Assembly: GCA_017303875.1 (NCBI GenBank)
Contig: JAFLBP010000003.1
Span: 124,001 to 188,000, forward strand
Source: Chitinophagales bacterium
GTDB taxonomy: Bacteria > Bacteroidota > Bacteroidia > Chitinophagales > Saprospiraceae
Length of the DNA stretch: 64,000 nucleotides
Direction of reading: 5' to 3'
Shown: in pieces, positions 17,654 to 27,050 of the stretch
Position numbering within the stretch: position 1 is the stretch's first letter
How the letters are laid out: every line of letters starts with the position of its first letter
Notes under the pieces: model-generated
Seen by the model: only the letters and a program-made list of their open reading frames with translations
Database searches by the model: none
Told to the model about the DNA's origin: nothing
Position numbers and translations under genes: made by a program

Positions 17654-18736
17654 CTATAGTTGTGCTACCCAGTTTTCGAGTAAAGGTTCAAAGGCATTAG
17701 TGGAAAAATGCTCCGGCACAAGGCCATTGTAAGATTCCAGCAATTTCAGTCCGGCTTCCAGTTGAATACGATCCTGCTGCTGACAGGGAAAAATATTTTC
17801 CTCGGCAAAATGTCGGGCCAGATACTCCTGCTCCGTTTGTCCGGGCGTGGGAATAAGCAGGGCTTTTTTACCCAAAACCGCCAGATCCATGAGGCTGCTA
17901 TACCCTGAGCGACAAACCACATACCGACTGGCATTCAGCACCTCCTGCAGGTCGCCGGCCGTGAGAAAACTGACCACTTCCACATGATCGGCAGCGAAAT
18001 AATGTTGTTTTTCAGCGGTTTTCCCCTGCACTAAAATACAGTTATAGGGCATTTCAAGCGCCTGTTCGAGCAATTTTTGTTCCAGCACCGTGCGCTGCGG
18101 CTCCGGACCGGAAAGCACGATGGCCACATCATAAGAAAAATCTTCCTCCCGTGCGGGCTGCATACGACTGAGCGGCCCGATGTAGGACACTGCGCGGTGA
18201 ACGGTTTTTTCGCCGTGCGACAACTCGCCCGACAAGCTGCCGTTTTTTTCCGCAATATCCGGCACCCAGATCTGATCAAACTTGCGCAGGGCTAAACGCA
18301 AGACCCCGTTGGCCATCCATTCCAGGCCGGGAGTCGGCACTTTCAGGTACAACTGGTGGGTAAGCAATACGCTCGGGACATCGGTGCTGAAACAGCCATA
18401 GCGGTTGTCGGAAATAATGCCATCGAGCTGATACTTGCGCACCAATTGTGCCGTAGCACTGTACTCCGCGCGCACTGCGTACAGGATACGCGGGAGCTGC
18501 ACGGCGATGTTGCGCACCATATTGGCGCCGGCATAGCGAATTTTGTAGGAAGGAAGTGCCTCGGCAGCAAGGTGCGGAAATTCGGCGCGCAGCAGGTGCA
18601 GGGCGTCGCCGTCGGAGGCCAGCACCACTTCTACGCCGCTGCGTTCAAGGGCCTGAATCAGTGGCACAGAACGTGTCACGTGCCCCAGCCCCCAATTGAG
18701 CGGCGCCAGTAATACCCGTTTCTTTGACTTTGACAT
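17654..18736 (-). CDS. MurG-like (GT28 family) glycosyltransferase
   Basis: 360 residues with a GT-B fold. The N-terminal domain opens with the strand and Gly-rich loop VLLAPLNWGLGHVTRS, as in MurG and UDP-glycosyltransferases. The C-terminal domain has a nucleotide-sugar-binding stretch: VVCRSGYSSLMDLAVLGKKA then IPTPGQTEQEYLA. It is a family-28-like enzyme but not MurG itself, since it is shorter on the acceptor side and lacks the usual cell-wall gene neighbours. Acceptor and sugar are unknown. Confidence 0.85.
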   Translation of the reverse strand: MSKSKKRVLLAPLNWGLGHVTRSVPLIQALERSGVEVVLASDGDALHLLRAEFPHLAAEALPSYKIRYAGANMVRNIAVQLPRILYAVRAEYSATAQLVRKYQLDGIISDNRYGCFSTDVPSVLLTHQLYLKVPTPGLEWMANGVLRLALRKFDQIWVPDIAEKNGSLSGELSHGEKTVHRAVSYIGPLSRMQPAREEDFSYDVAIVLSGPEPQRTVLEQKLLEQALEMPYNCILVQGKTAEKQHYFAADHVEVVSFLTAGDLQEVLNASRYVVCRSGYSSLMDLAVLGKKALLIPTPGQTEQEYLARHFAEENIFPCQQQDRIQLEAGLKLLESYNGLVPEHFSTNAFEPLLENWVAQL

Positions 18737-18788
18737 GTGTGGGTTTAGGGATTCAAAGATATGGATTTTTTGCAGACTGTATCACCTG

Positions 18789-19508
18789 CTAATTCAGGGA
18801 AATAGGATCCATACCACCGCTGACCGCTGTAATGGGCAACTTGTTGAGGCCGGCTATAAAATGAAATGTAGCCAGTCTGGCGCCGCCCGGCAAGGTTACC
18901 CAGTTTTCCCAGGTTGCCGGCAGGCCTTTGATCGGCAAAATATTCACCCACAGATAAAACTCCGTGGGCATACCCTGCTCGTCGAGTATCCAGACGTAGG
19001 AATCGCCGGGCGTGCTTCCGCCCGACTGATAATGTACTTTCAGCCCTACCCTGCCGTCGGCCAATTTGACTACACTGCGCTCGGTACCGGGATCGGCAGC
19101 TTTCATGGGCGCGCAAAACCAAAAACTATCATTATTAAAGTTAAAAACAGCTTTTTTGCGCACTTTTTCAGCCTTTTCTCCCTGCAACAACGTACCGTTT
19201 TCCCATATCTGCGCCTGGTAATCCACCGTGCTCATCAATACTTTATAATCATCCCATAGCATTTCCACCTGCCCGTCCTGCTTATCCCAAGTATAATGAT
19301 GCGCCCCGCGGAAAGTCCATTTTACCCAAACCAAACTGTCCCAGGCCGGTTTATTGACGGCCGCAAACAGCTTCTGCGTCATGGCTTCCGCCTCGGCGCC
19401 GGGCGTACCTGCTGGCTCTTTTTCATTATAAATCAGGTAAATAATCAGAAAAAACAGGGCAAATACCCCAATTATCCAAAATAGCAGGCGAAATATTTTT
19501 TTCAACAT
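18789..19508 (-). CDS. Membrane-anchored protein of unknown function
   Basis: 239 residues with an N-terminal transmembrane helix (FRLLFWIIGVFALFFLIIYL) and a soluble, probably periplasmic domain rich in Trp and Tyr (VWVKWTFRGAHHYTWDKQDG). The domain looks like a mixed alpha/beta binding or lipoprotein-like fold, but no family is recognised. It is one of a run of minus-strand genes from 23028 to 17654. Confidence 0.65.
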   Translation of the reverse strand: MLKKIFRLLFWIIGVFALFFLIIYLIYNEKEPAGTPGAEAEAMTQKLFAAVNKPAWDSLVWVKWTFRGAHHYTWDKQDGQVEMLWDDYKVLMSTVDYQAQIWENGTLLQGEKAEKVRKKAVFNFNNDSFWFCAPMKAADPGTERSVVKLADGRVGLKVHYQSGGSTPGDSYVWILDEQGMPTEFYLWVNILPIKGLPATWENWVTLPGGARLATFHFIAGLNKLPITAVSGGMDPISLN

Positions 19509-19544
19509 GTAATGATCTTTTTCAAACTGTACATTGCAACAGCA

Positions 19545-20150
19545 TCAGGAAGCAAAGGGTTGCAAATCTATACCTGCCCGGCGGATTAATTTTTCAAATA
19601 CCGGCAAATATTGTACGTTGCCTGAACACCAGCGCGGTCGCAAACCATTTTTCAGACAAAAATAATCGGCCACAATATCTGCCTGTTGCTCGTAATTGAA
19701 ATCCAGTAAACTTTTGCCATCGTCTGCGGCATTTTGCAAAACCAAAGGCCCGCCGTAATTGTACCCCATTGCTGTGCGCTGCGCATACAAAGCCCGCGGA
19801 ATATAGACTGCTCCAAAACGCTGATACTGCCATATATGCACCATTTCATGGATAAAATGCGGTGCCGACAACTCTCCCCAGGCATTAATTACATTAAACG
19901 CAACATAAGCCATGCCCTTGCGACGACACATCAGTTGCGCACGCGCATCTATGCGCACCCGCTCGTACGCGATCTGCTGGCCGAATACCGAACGCGCAAG
20001 TGCCAGCTCCGTATCCCGAAGTGCTCTGGTATTGGGTTTAAACAACCGGTTCAGGCCCATCAGCAAGGCCGGAAAACCCAGCAATTGCATGGCCCGGATC
20101 AGCAGTTCCAGGGTGCGCCAGGGCCAATGAACAGGGTATGGCGGCGGCAT
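19545..20150 (-). CDS. Putative HExxH metallopeptidase-like protein
   Basis: 201 residues. A zinc-binding signature HEMVHIWQYQRFG is at residues 101-113, and an EQQAD segment some 50 residues later may supply a further ligand. An N-terminal hydrophobic segment (about 17-34) could anchor it. The HExxH-WQ pattern resembles the DUF4157/Vgr-related group. Its start lies 3 bp after the stop of the permease gene at 20154, implying translational coupling. Proteolytic activity is inferred only from the motif. Confidence 0.7.
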   Translation of the reverse strand: MPPPYPVHWPWRTLELLIRAMQLLGFPALLMGLNRLFKPNTRALRDTELALARSVFGQQIAYERVRIDARAQLMCRRKGMAYVAFNVINAWGELSAPHFIHEMVHIWQYQRFGAVYIPRALYAQRTAMGYNYGGPLVLQNAADDGKSLLDFNYEQQADIVADYFCLKNGLRPRWCSGNVQYLPVFEKLIRRAGIDLQPFAS

Positions 20151-20153
20151 TTT

Positions 20154-21434
20154 TTATTGAAAACGGATGGCGCGCAGCGGCGAAATACGCGAAATGACCA
20201 GGCTGGGCAATTGCAGAAACAACATGGTAAGCAAAACAGTACCCACGTTCAGGCCCAGCACTACCCACCACTGAATTTTTACCGGCGCGTAGGCGAGGTA
20301 ATAATCCGCTTCATTCAATTTGATAAAATGAAATGTATCCTGCAAATAACAAAACCCGAGGCCCAGCAAATTACCCCAGAACATGCCGGTTAGCGTAATG
20401 ACAAGCGCATGGTACAAAAAGATCTGCCGCACCTGCCCGTCGCGGCCGCCAAGCGCTTTGAGGATACCGATCATGGTACTGCGTTCCAGCACCAACACCA
20501 GCAGGGCGGTAATCATATTCATCAGCGCGACGGCCAACATGAGGCCGAGAATGACGTATTCGTTGTAGTCCTGCAACTCCAGCCATTGAAAAAGCGCCGG
20601 AAATTTGTCGCGGATACTCACCGAAACCAGCGTATCGCCTACGATTTCTTCATCCACATAGGCGTTGTAGCGCTTCAGGTCGCGCAGGTCATCGATCCAG
20701 ATTTCAAAGCCGGCCACCTGGGTGCTGTCCCAATCCAGCAGGGGCTGAATCTGCCGGATATCGCAGAGTGCAAATTTGCGGTCGTACTCTTCCAGTCCGG
20801 TTTTGTAAATGCCACAAATCTGAAACAGGCGTTTGAGCTGATCGCGGTCTTTGACAAAATGCACCACAAACTTATCGCCCACACCCACCTGAAGCCGGTC
20901 GGCTGTTTGCCGGGAAATGAGCACTTCGCGGGAAGGTGCGGAATCATTGAAGGCGATCGGACGGCCTTCCAGCAGATAGGGTTGCAGGTTCGACCAGTCG
21001 AAATCGGCGCCAATACCTTTGAGAATAATGCCCTCAATTTCGGTTTTGGTGCGGATAATGCCCGGTTTGAGGGCATACACCTGAATATGCTTCACCCCGC
21101 CGTAAACTTTGCCCGGCGCTACGGTTCCGCTGTATTCAAAAAATGCCGGCGGGATGGTTTTTAAATCTGCCAGGCTGGGATAAAAAGGCTGATCCATCGA
21201 AACCGGCATCGGCTCGAAGGTATACGACTGGGCATTGCTGACGTGCAAATGCCCCCAGAATTCAAATATTTTTTTACTGATCTCACTCTTAAAACCCGCG
21301 ATCAGGGCCGTTGCCGAGATCATCACCGCCATACTCAGCGCTACTGCCACATTGGCAATGCGAATGATGATCCGCGCCGGGTTGTGCCCGCCGGAAAATG
21401 CAATGCGCTTGGCGATAAAAAAAGGTACATTCAT
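20154..21434 (-). CDS. FtsX-like ABC-transporter permease (LolC/LolE type)
   Basis: About 426 residues starting at one of two adjacent ATG codons (21434 or 21437). The order is that of LolC/E: a transmembrane helix at the N-terminus (about 20-45, IANVAVALSMAVMISATALI), a large periplasmic domain (about 60-300), then three helices in the FtsX domain (VILGLMLAVALMNMITALLV, FLYHALVITLTGMFWGNLLG, VVLGLNVGTVLLTMLFL). Such permeases extract lipoproteins from the inner membrane. The cognate ATPase (LolD) gene is not adjacent. Confidence 0.9.
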   Translation of the reverse strand: MNVPFFIAKRIAFSGGHNPARIIIRIANVAVALSMAVMISATALIAGFKSEISKKIFEFWGHLHVSNAQSYTFEPMPVSMDQPFYPSLADLKTIPPAFFEYSGTVAPGKVYGGVKHIQVYALKPGIIRTKTEIEGIILKGIGADFDWSNLQPYLLEGRPIAFNDSAPSREVLISRQTADRLQVGVGDKFVVHFVKDRDQLKRLFQICGIYKTGLEEYDRKFALCDIRQIQPLLDWDSTQVAGFEIWIDDLRDLKRYNAYVDEEIVGDTLVSVSIRDKFPALFQWLELQDYNEYVILGLMLAVALMNMITALLVLVLERSTMIGILKALGGRDGQVRQIFLYHALVITLTGMFWGNLLGLGFCYLQDTFHFIKLNEADYYLAYAPVKIQWWVVLGLNVGTVLLTMLFLQLPSLVISRISPLRAIRFQ

Positions 21435-21457
21435 CATCACAGGTAATACTTTACAAA

Positions 21458-21485
21458 TCACTCATCGCTCATCACTCCTCACTAC
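21458..21485. repeat. Single-arm period-7 array (TCACTCA) overlapping a stop codon
   Basis: Four heptamers, TCACTCA, TCGCTCA, TCACTCC and TCACTAC, at 21458-21485. The last unit contains the complement of the stop codon (CTA at 21482-21484) of the next minus-strand gene. It is the same word family as the right arm at 16748-16770. No complementary arm was found nearby. Confidence 0.8.
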
Positions 21486-22381
21486 TTGGGTGCTTTCCCG
21501 CCTTTAAGGAATTCCTGCAAGGATTTGAGTGTATCCCATTCACCATTGGCGGCGAGGTTAGCCTGTGAGGGCCAGGTACCCGGATTGTGCATAGCCAGCT
21601 GCGGGCCGGCATTGCTCAGAATTTCCTTCAGGCGCGTGACTTCCGCATCGGCGAGTTGGCGGTAGGTTCGGATACCGTACTGCTGCAGAAGCATGGATAT
21701 TTTCGGACCAATACCTTCAATGATGGTGAGGTCTTCATCCTCTACTGCGGCGGCGATGAGAATCGGCATTTCGGGCGCTCCGGCACCGCCTTTATCCTGG
21801 CGTTTGTTGTCATTTTCCGCTTCGGTCGTCGTTTCAGTCTGGAGGTCTTCCGGCACATCATTGATGGGTGTGAGGGGCGTGGGCACCTCCACGTTCAGGG
21901 TTTCGCCGTCCACAAAACCGGAGGGTTGATCGGCGATGGGGTGCTCGTATTCAAAGCTGACTTCATTTTTGGGGCTGCCGGTTTCGGCAGCGGCCTGGCT
22001 GATGCTCAGTTCTGTTTCGAGGCGGCGGCGGAGGGCTTCCGAGTCGCGGAGTTCCTGTTCGAGTCGGGCGAGGTGCTCGCGCAGGCCGTGGTTGCTGTCG
22101 TGCAGGGTGCGCAGTTCTTCGTTGAGTGCATTTTCGGAGGTTTGCAGGGTACTGAAGTTGGTGCGCAGGGTATCGAGTTCGCTGCGGAGGGCGGTTTCGC
22201 CCATTCGCAGGCTATGGATTTCGAGGTTGAGTTTATCGGCTGCTTGCTTGTAGCGGTTCCAGAGCACCCAGCCGAGCAGGAGACCGAGCAGGAAGGCGCC
22301 GGTCAGCATGAGCAGAATTTCTAAGGTATGGTCGGCGAAAGTGCCGGTACCGGGGCCGAGGTTGATTTTTTGTTCAAACAT
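21482..22381 (-). CDS. Membrane protein with coiled coil and C-terminal helix-hairpin-helix domain
   Basis: 299 residues. A transmembrane helix (about 19-41, LEILLMLTGAFLLGLLLGWV) is followed by a long coiled coil (about 45-130), an acidic/Pro-rich linker and a C-terminal domain (DLTIIEGIGPKISMLLQQYG, then IRTYRQLADAEV) of the helix-hairpin-helix type seen in COG3743-like proteins. The last part (NPGTWPSQANLAANGEWDTL) is typical of that group. Adjacent to an OmpA gene 32 bp upstream, so an envelope role is plausible. DNA binding is not established. Confidence 0.8.
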   Translation of the reverse strand: MFEQKINLGPGTGTFADHTLEILLMLTGAFLLGLLLGWVLWNRYKQAADKLNLEIHSLRMGETALRSELDTLRTNFSTLQTSENALNEELRTLHDSNHGLREHLARLEQELRDSEALRRRLETELSISQAAAETGSPKNEVSFEYEHPIADQPSGFVDGETLNVEVPTPLTPINDVPEDLQTETTTEAENDNKRQDKGGAGAPEMPILIAAAVEDEDLTIIEGIGPKISMLLQQYGIRTYRQLADAEVTRLKEILSNAGPQLAMHNPGTWPSQANLAANGEWDTLKSLQEFLKGGKAPK

Positions 22382-22413
22382 CGTTAGGAAGTATTTAGAG
22401 CAGGGTGTTCAGG

Positions 22414-23028
22414 TTATTTTACGGTGATTTCGACGCGGCGGTTCTGGTAACGGCCCCAGGCATTGTCGTTGGTGGCCACGGGGCGGGTATCTCCCAGCGA
22501 GCTGCATTGAATACGGGATGCCGCTATGCCTTTTTGCACTAATATTCTTTTGATACCGTCTGCGCGCAGCTGGCCAAATTTTTTGTTGGCGGCAGCATCG
22601 CCGACGAAGTCGGTATGCCCCGTAACACGCACTTTTTGAGTATTTTGTGCAAGTTGAGCGGCCAGGTGGCTCAATTCGGCATCAATGGCAGCATTGTCTT
22701 CCTTACGGGTAGAATTATAAGGAAAATGAATGATAATTTTCCCGGAAACGCGCTCTACCTGGGCTTTTTCAATGTCGGAGGCATCGTAGGGCTTGCTTGT
22801 GGGGCTGGGGCTTGTTGCGGGTTTCGGATCAATGGGCTGAATAGCCGGATCCGGCGTTGCAGGTGCAGGTTCGGGTCTTGTCTGCGCGGGCTGAATGGCC
22901 TGTTCTGCCTGAGCTGCTGCAACGGCCATGCGGTCGCCGCAGGCTTCCTTGATGCCGCAGACATACCAATACCAGCACAGGGCAAACCAACTGAGGGTAA
23001 GGCCGACAACCAGAGATTTAGCGTTCAT
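22414..23028 (-). CDS. OmpA-family peptidoglycan-binding protein
   Basis: 204 residues from the ATG at 23026-23028; an upstream start at 23070 would add 14 residues before the hydrophobic segment. One N-terminal helix (SLVVGLTLSWFALCWYWYV), a Pro/Ala/Thr-rich linker (about 50-95) and an OmpA C-terminal domain with RVTGHTDFVGDAAANKKFGQ and LRADGIKRILVQKGI ending in NRRVEITVK. The Asp and Arg that hold diaminopimelate in the family are present. It should tether the membrane to peptidoglycan. Confidence 0.88.
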   Translation of the reverse strand: MNAKSLVVGLTLSWFALCWYWYVCGIKEACGDRMAVAAAQAEQAIQPAQTRPEPAPATPDPAIQPIDPKPATSPSPTSKPYDASDIEKAQVERVSGKIIIHFPYNSTRKEDNAAIDAELSHLAAQLAQNTQKVRVTGHTDFVGDAAANKKFGQLRADGIKRILVQKGIAASRIQCSSLGDTRPVATNDNAWGRYQNRRVEITVK

Positions 23029-23194
23029 TTTACGGGTGGTGGCTTTAGTTCGGCTGCAAGTATCGTGCATTTTCGGGAGATTGTGAAGAAAATTTTACAA
23101 ACTCGTTAGAGAAGCGGAAAGGGACTTTACAATTATTTTAAATTACCGAATGGGTTTAGCAACTTTGCCCCCCCAATAATTAAGCTCAAGCAGT

Positions 23195-24856
23195 ATGTCT
23201 TTTTATTGTCGCCTGGTATTAGCAGGATTATGCGTTCTTGCACTTAATACCGGCATTGCCCAAAACCTGGTTGGTTCAACCCAAAAATTCACCCGCAATG
23301 ATACCCTGCGGGGAAGCATCACTCCTGAGCGCGCCTGGTGGGACTTACAGTATTATGAATTGGATATTAAAGTAAATCCTCAAAACAGAAGCATTACCGG
23401 AAGCAATATTATTCAGTATAAAGTATTACATATCAATAATTTATTACAAATAGACTTGCAAGCACCACTGAAAATTGAACGGGTGGAACAGGACGGACAA
23501 AGCCTGCAAACAAAGCAGATCGGCCGAAATGCCTACCTTGTAACCCTACAAAAAAAACAAAACATCGGCGCCTCCGAACGCCTGAAGATCTGGTATAGCG
23601 GAAAGCCCAAAACCGCAACGCTGCCGCCCTGGTACGGCGGCTTTTCCTGGGAAAAAGACGAAACCGGGAATGATTTTATCGCCACTTCCTGCCAGGGACT
23701 TGGCGCCAGTGTATGGTGGCCTTGTAAAGATCACCCTTACGATGAACCCGACTCCCAGCGCATTCGCATTACAGTTCCGGAGCCACTGATCGCTGTTGCC
23801 AATGGCCGTTTTGAACAAGTCTATCAAAACAGCGACAGCAGCCGAACCTTCAGCTGGTTTGTTGCAAACCCGATTAACAATTACGGCGTCAACCTCAATG
23901 CTGCTGTATATGCGCACATTGCAGATACCCTGAACGGCAAAAATGGAGTACTTAGCCTCGATTTTTTTGTCCTGAAATACAATCTTGAAAAAGCGCAGCG
24001 GCATTTCCAACAAAGCAAAACCGTACTCCGCGCTTTTGAATACTGGTTTGGTCCCTACCCTTTTTATGAAGACGGATACAAACTTGTGGAAGTACCCTAT
24101 GTCGGCATGGAACACCAAAGCTCCGTTACCTACGGCAACGGGTACCAGAACGGGCACAACGGGCGCGATATTTCAGGCAGCGGCTGGGGCCTGAAATGGG
24201 ACTACATCATCGTACATGAAAGCGCGCATGAGTGGTTTGCCAATAATATTACCAACCGCGACCCGGCCGATATGTGGATACACGAGAGCTTTGCCACCTA
24301 TAGCGAAAGCCTGTACACCGAATACCTATTTGGCAAAGATGCCGGCGCTGAATACGTGCGCGGGCAGCGGCTCATGATCAAAAACGACAAACCCATTATT
24401 CCGCCTTACCATGTCAATGCGCAGGGTTCCGGAGATATGTATTTCAAAGGCGCCAATATGCTGCACATGATCCGCCAGATTGTTGCCGACGATGACAAAT
24501 GGCGCCGTATTTTGCGCGGCCTTAATCAGGAATTTTATCATCAAACCATCGGTAGCGACAGTATTGAATCGTATATATCCCGACAAGCAGGTATCCGCTT
24601 CGACCGCGTGTTTGATCAATACCTGCGCGACAATCGAATTCCGGTGTTGGAATATCGGTTTCGGGATAAAAAATTGCAAGTCCGATGGGGCAATTGTGTC
24701 TCTGGCTTCAATATGCCGGTTAAGGTAGCCTTCCCCGATGGCGCCTATCGTTTTATATATCCCGGGCCGGAATGGTCTGACGCCTTTACCACGAACAGAA
24801 GGAACCTGCAACTTCTGGCAGACGAAAATTTTTATATCACTGTGCGTAAATTGTAA
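23195..24856 (+). CDS. M1-family metallopeptidase
   Basis: 553 residues with signal peptide (VLAGLCVLALNTGIAQ). The N-terminal beta-saddle domain is followed by the catalytic domain: exopeptidase motif as GMEHQ and zinc site HESAHEWFANNIT (His341, His345) with the distal Glu in WIHESFATYSES. The protein ends soon after the catalytic domain, so it lacks the large C-terminal domain of PepN-type enzymes. It should be an exported aminopeptidase. Confidence 0.93.
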   Translation: MSFYCRLVLAGLCVLALNTGIAQNLVGSTQKFTRNDTLRGSITPERAWWDLQYYELDIKVNPQNRSITGSNIIQYKVLHINNLLQIDLQAPLKIERVEQDGQSLQTKQIGRNAYLVTLQKKQNIGASERLKIWYSGKPKTATLPPWYGGFSWEKDETGNDFIATSCQGLGASVWWPCKDHPYDEPDSQRIRITVPEPLIAVANGRFEQVYQNSDSSRTFSWFVANPINNYGVNLNAAVYAHIADTLNGKNGVLSLDFFVLKYNLEKAQRHFQQSKTVLRAFEYWFGPYPFYEDGYKLVEVPYVGMEHQSSVTYGNGYQNGHNGRDISGSGWGLKWDYIIVHESAHEWFANNITNRDPADMWIHESFATYSESLYTEYLFGKDAGAEYVRGQRLMIKNDKPIIPPYHVNAQGSGDMYFKGANMLHMIRQIVADDDKWRRILRGLNQEFYHQTIGSDSIESYISRQAGIRFDRVFDQYLRDNRIPVLEYRFRDKKLQVRWGNCVSGFNMPVKVAFPDGAYRFIYPGPEWSDAFTTNRRNLQLLADENFYITVRKL

Positions 24857-24906
24857 ATCTTCAACAGTAAAAAAATTTGTCTAAATCATTTTACACCACA
24901 TCACGC

Positions 24907-25461
24907 ATGAAACACATTTTCTTCTTCATTGCACTGGCCGGCATCTTCAGCGCTTGCGACCCGGCTAAACGCTGCACCGAAAAAATTAACCCGGCCTGCG
25001 TTTGTCCGCAAAACTTTGATCCCGTATGCGGTTGCAATGGCAAAACATACAGCAATGCCTGCTCCGCCGAATGCGCCGGGATCAAAAACTACACGCAGGG
25101 CGCCTGTGGCGATGTAAAAACTGCCGTCAATCCGGAAAACAGCAATTGGAAGCTGAAAGCCATCAAAACCGACGCCAACACCCGACAGGTGCCTGAAAAT
25201 ATAGAAATAACCCTGCAATTGCAAAGCGGCAAGGCCAACGGCAAAGGCGGATGCAATCGCTACAGCAGCAGCTACAACCTTTCAGGCAACAACCTTTCCC
25301 TATCCGATATTATGAGTACTAAAATGTACTGCGAAGCAGCTGCGCAGTGGGAAAGCGCTTATTTTGAGGCGCTCGAAAAAAGCCAGTCCTGGACAATTAG
25401 CGACAAAACACTCGAAATCCGGTGCGGCGATGCCGGTACGCTGGTATTTATCAGGGTTTAG
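24907..25461 (+). CDS. Lipoprotein combining Kazal-type inhibitor and META domains
   Basis: 184 residues from the ATG at 24907 (an in-frame TTG at 24877 is less likely). The lipobox GIFSAC is followed by a Kazal-type Cys pattern (CVCPQNFDPVCGCNGKTYSN, then ACSAECAGIKNY) at about 30-65. The second half is a META/HslJ-like domain (NIEITLQLQSGKANGKGGCN, then DIMSTKMYCEA). A Kazal fold would inhibit serine proteases, so a protective role at the cell surface is possible. The M1 peptidase gene lies 50 bp upstream. A weak hairpin with a T-run follows the stop at 25463-25487. Confidence 0.82.
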   Translation: MKHIFFFIALAGIFSACDPAKRCTEKINPACVCPQNFDPVCGCNGKTYSNACSAECAGIKNYTQGACGDVKTAVNPENSNWKLKAIKTDANTRQVPENIEITLQLQSGKANGKGGCNRYSSSYNLSGNNLSLSDIMSTKMYCEAAAQWESAYFEALEKSQSWTISDKTLEIRCGDAGTLVFIRV

Positions 25462-25548
25462 GGCCCATTCGAGTGGGTGTTTTTAAACCGAATTTAAAAA
25501 TAAACGTTATACTATTTTAAATAATAGTAAAACTTAAATTTTTAAAAC

Positions 25549-27050
25549 ATGAACACCACACTCAGCCCTCACCAACCGGCAAAACGCCACAATGCCCCTA
25601 CCTCAGCCCCCACGCCTGTTACGGTTTCTTACGGGGATGGTATCGGTCCGGAAATTATGGAGGCAGTACTGCGCATTCTTGACGCTGCCGGCGCCAGACT
25701 GCAACTTGAAACCATTGAAGTAGGCGAAAAGGTGTATCGAAGCGGTAATACTTCAGGCATTGCACCCGAAGCATGGGACTCGCTGGCCCGCACCAAAGTG
25801 CTGCTCAAAGCCCCCATTACCACCCCGCAAGGCTCCGGGTACAAAAGCCTGAACGTAACCATGCGCAAAGTACTGGGCCTGTATGCCAATGTACGGCCAA
25901 ACATCACTTATGCGCCGTACATTCCGACCGAGCACCCGCGTATGAATATGGTTATCATCCGCGAAAACGAAGAAGACCTGTATGCCGGTATTGAACATCG
26001 CAAACAGATGAGGTCATCCAATGCCTCAAATTAGTGTCGAAACCCGGTACGGAAAAAATTATTCGCTATGCCTTTGAATATGCACGCCGTTATGGTCGGA
26101 AGAAAGTAAGCTGCATGACCAAGGACAATATCATGAAGCAAACCGACGGTATGTTTCATCGCATGTTTAAGGAAATTGGCGCAGAATACCCCGAAATTGA
26201 ACAGGAACACTTTATCATAGACATTGGCGCCGCACGTATCGCCCGAACACCCGAACGCTTCGACGTTGTGGTTACACTCAACCTTTACGGCGATATTATA
26301 TCGGATATTGCAGCGGAAGTTGGCGGTTCGGTCGGACTCGCCGGATCTGCCAATATCGGAGAAGCCGGCGCCTTGTTTGAAGCCATTCATGGCTCCGCAC
26401 CCGATATTGCCGGCAAAAACATAGCCAATCCCAGCGGACTGTTGCAGGCGGCCATACAGATGTTGCTGCATATCGGACAAGCCGACGTGGCCACCAAAGT
26501 ACAAAATGCCTGGCTGCGCACCATTGAAGACGGCATTCATACCACCGACATCTACAACTCCGCCACCAGCACCCAAAAAGCAGGCACCCGCGAATTTGCC
26601 GATGCCGTCATCGCACGTCTTGGCCAGACTCCGGTGATCCTGAAACCGGTCAATTACAATAATGAGGTAGACAATGTGATTGATGTGCAGCTGAAACCAA
26701 GACCCGTCGCACAAAAAACACTGGTCGGTATTGACGTATTCCTGCACTGGAACGAGCGCCAACCCGAAATACTTGCCGAACGGCTTCAGCCGCTGAGCAA
26801 TCGGGACTTAGCGCTTACCATGATTACCAACCGCGGTGTTAAGGTTTGGCCTGAGGGCAATCCGGCAACTTTCTGCACCGATCACTGGCGTTGCCGCTTC
26901 AAATGTGGCGATTTCAGCACCGGCATTTCCTACGAAGCGGTTCTGCAACTGCTGCAAGGCTTACACCAGACTGGCGTGGAGGTTATCAAAACGGAAAACC
27001 TGTATACCTTCGACGGGGAGCCGGGTTTTACCCTGGGTCAAGGGCAATAA
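25549..27050 (+). pseudogene. icd: Isocitrate dehydrogenase, interrupted by a one-base frameshift
   Basis: Homology to long, Thermus-type isocitrate dehydrogenase is continuous across two frames. The first frame (25549 onward) has the nucleotide/substrate region (SYGDGIGPEIMEAVL) and ENEEDLYAGIEH, then runs into a TAG at 26032-26034. The second frame, read from 26001, continues QTDEVIQCLKLVSKPGTEKI and goes to 27050 with NLYGDIISDIAAEVGG and IHGSAPDIAGKN. One base is missing at about 26000 (CGCAAA where CGCCAAA is expected). Joined, the protein would have about 500 residues, including the C-terminal extension of this class. Either a genuine null allele or a sequencing/assembly error; no slippery sequence supports programmed frameshifting. 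The 3' end overlaps the next gene by 23 bp. Confidence 0.88.

Noticed and set aside
25996..26010. Programmed ribosomal frameshift in icd
   Set aside because: The bases around the break have no slippery heptamer, no downstream stem was found, and family members are encoded in one frame.
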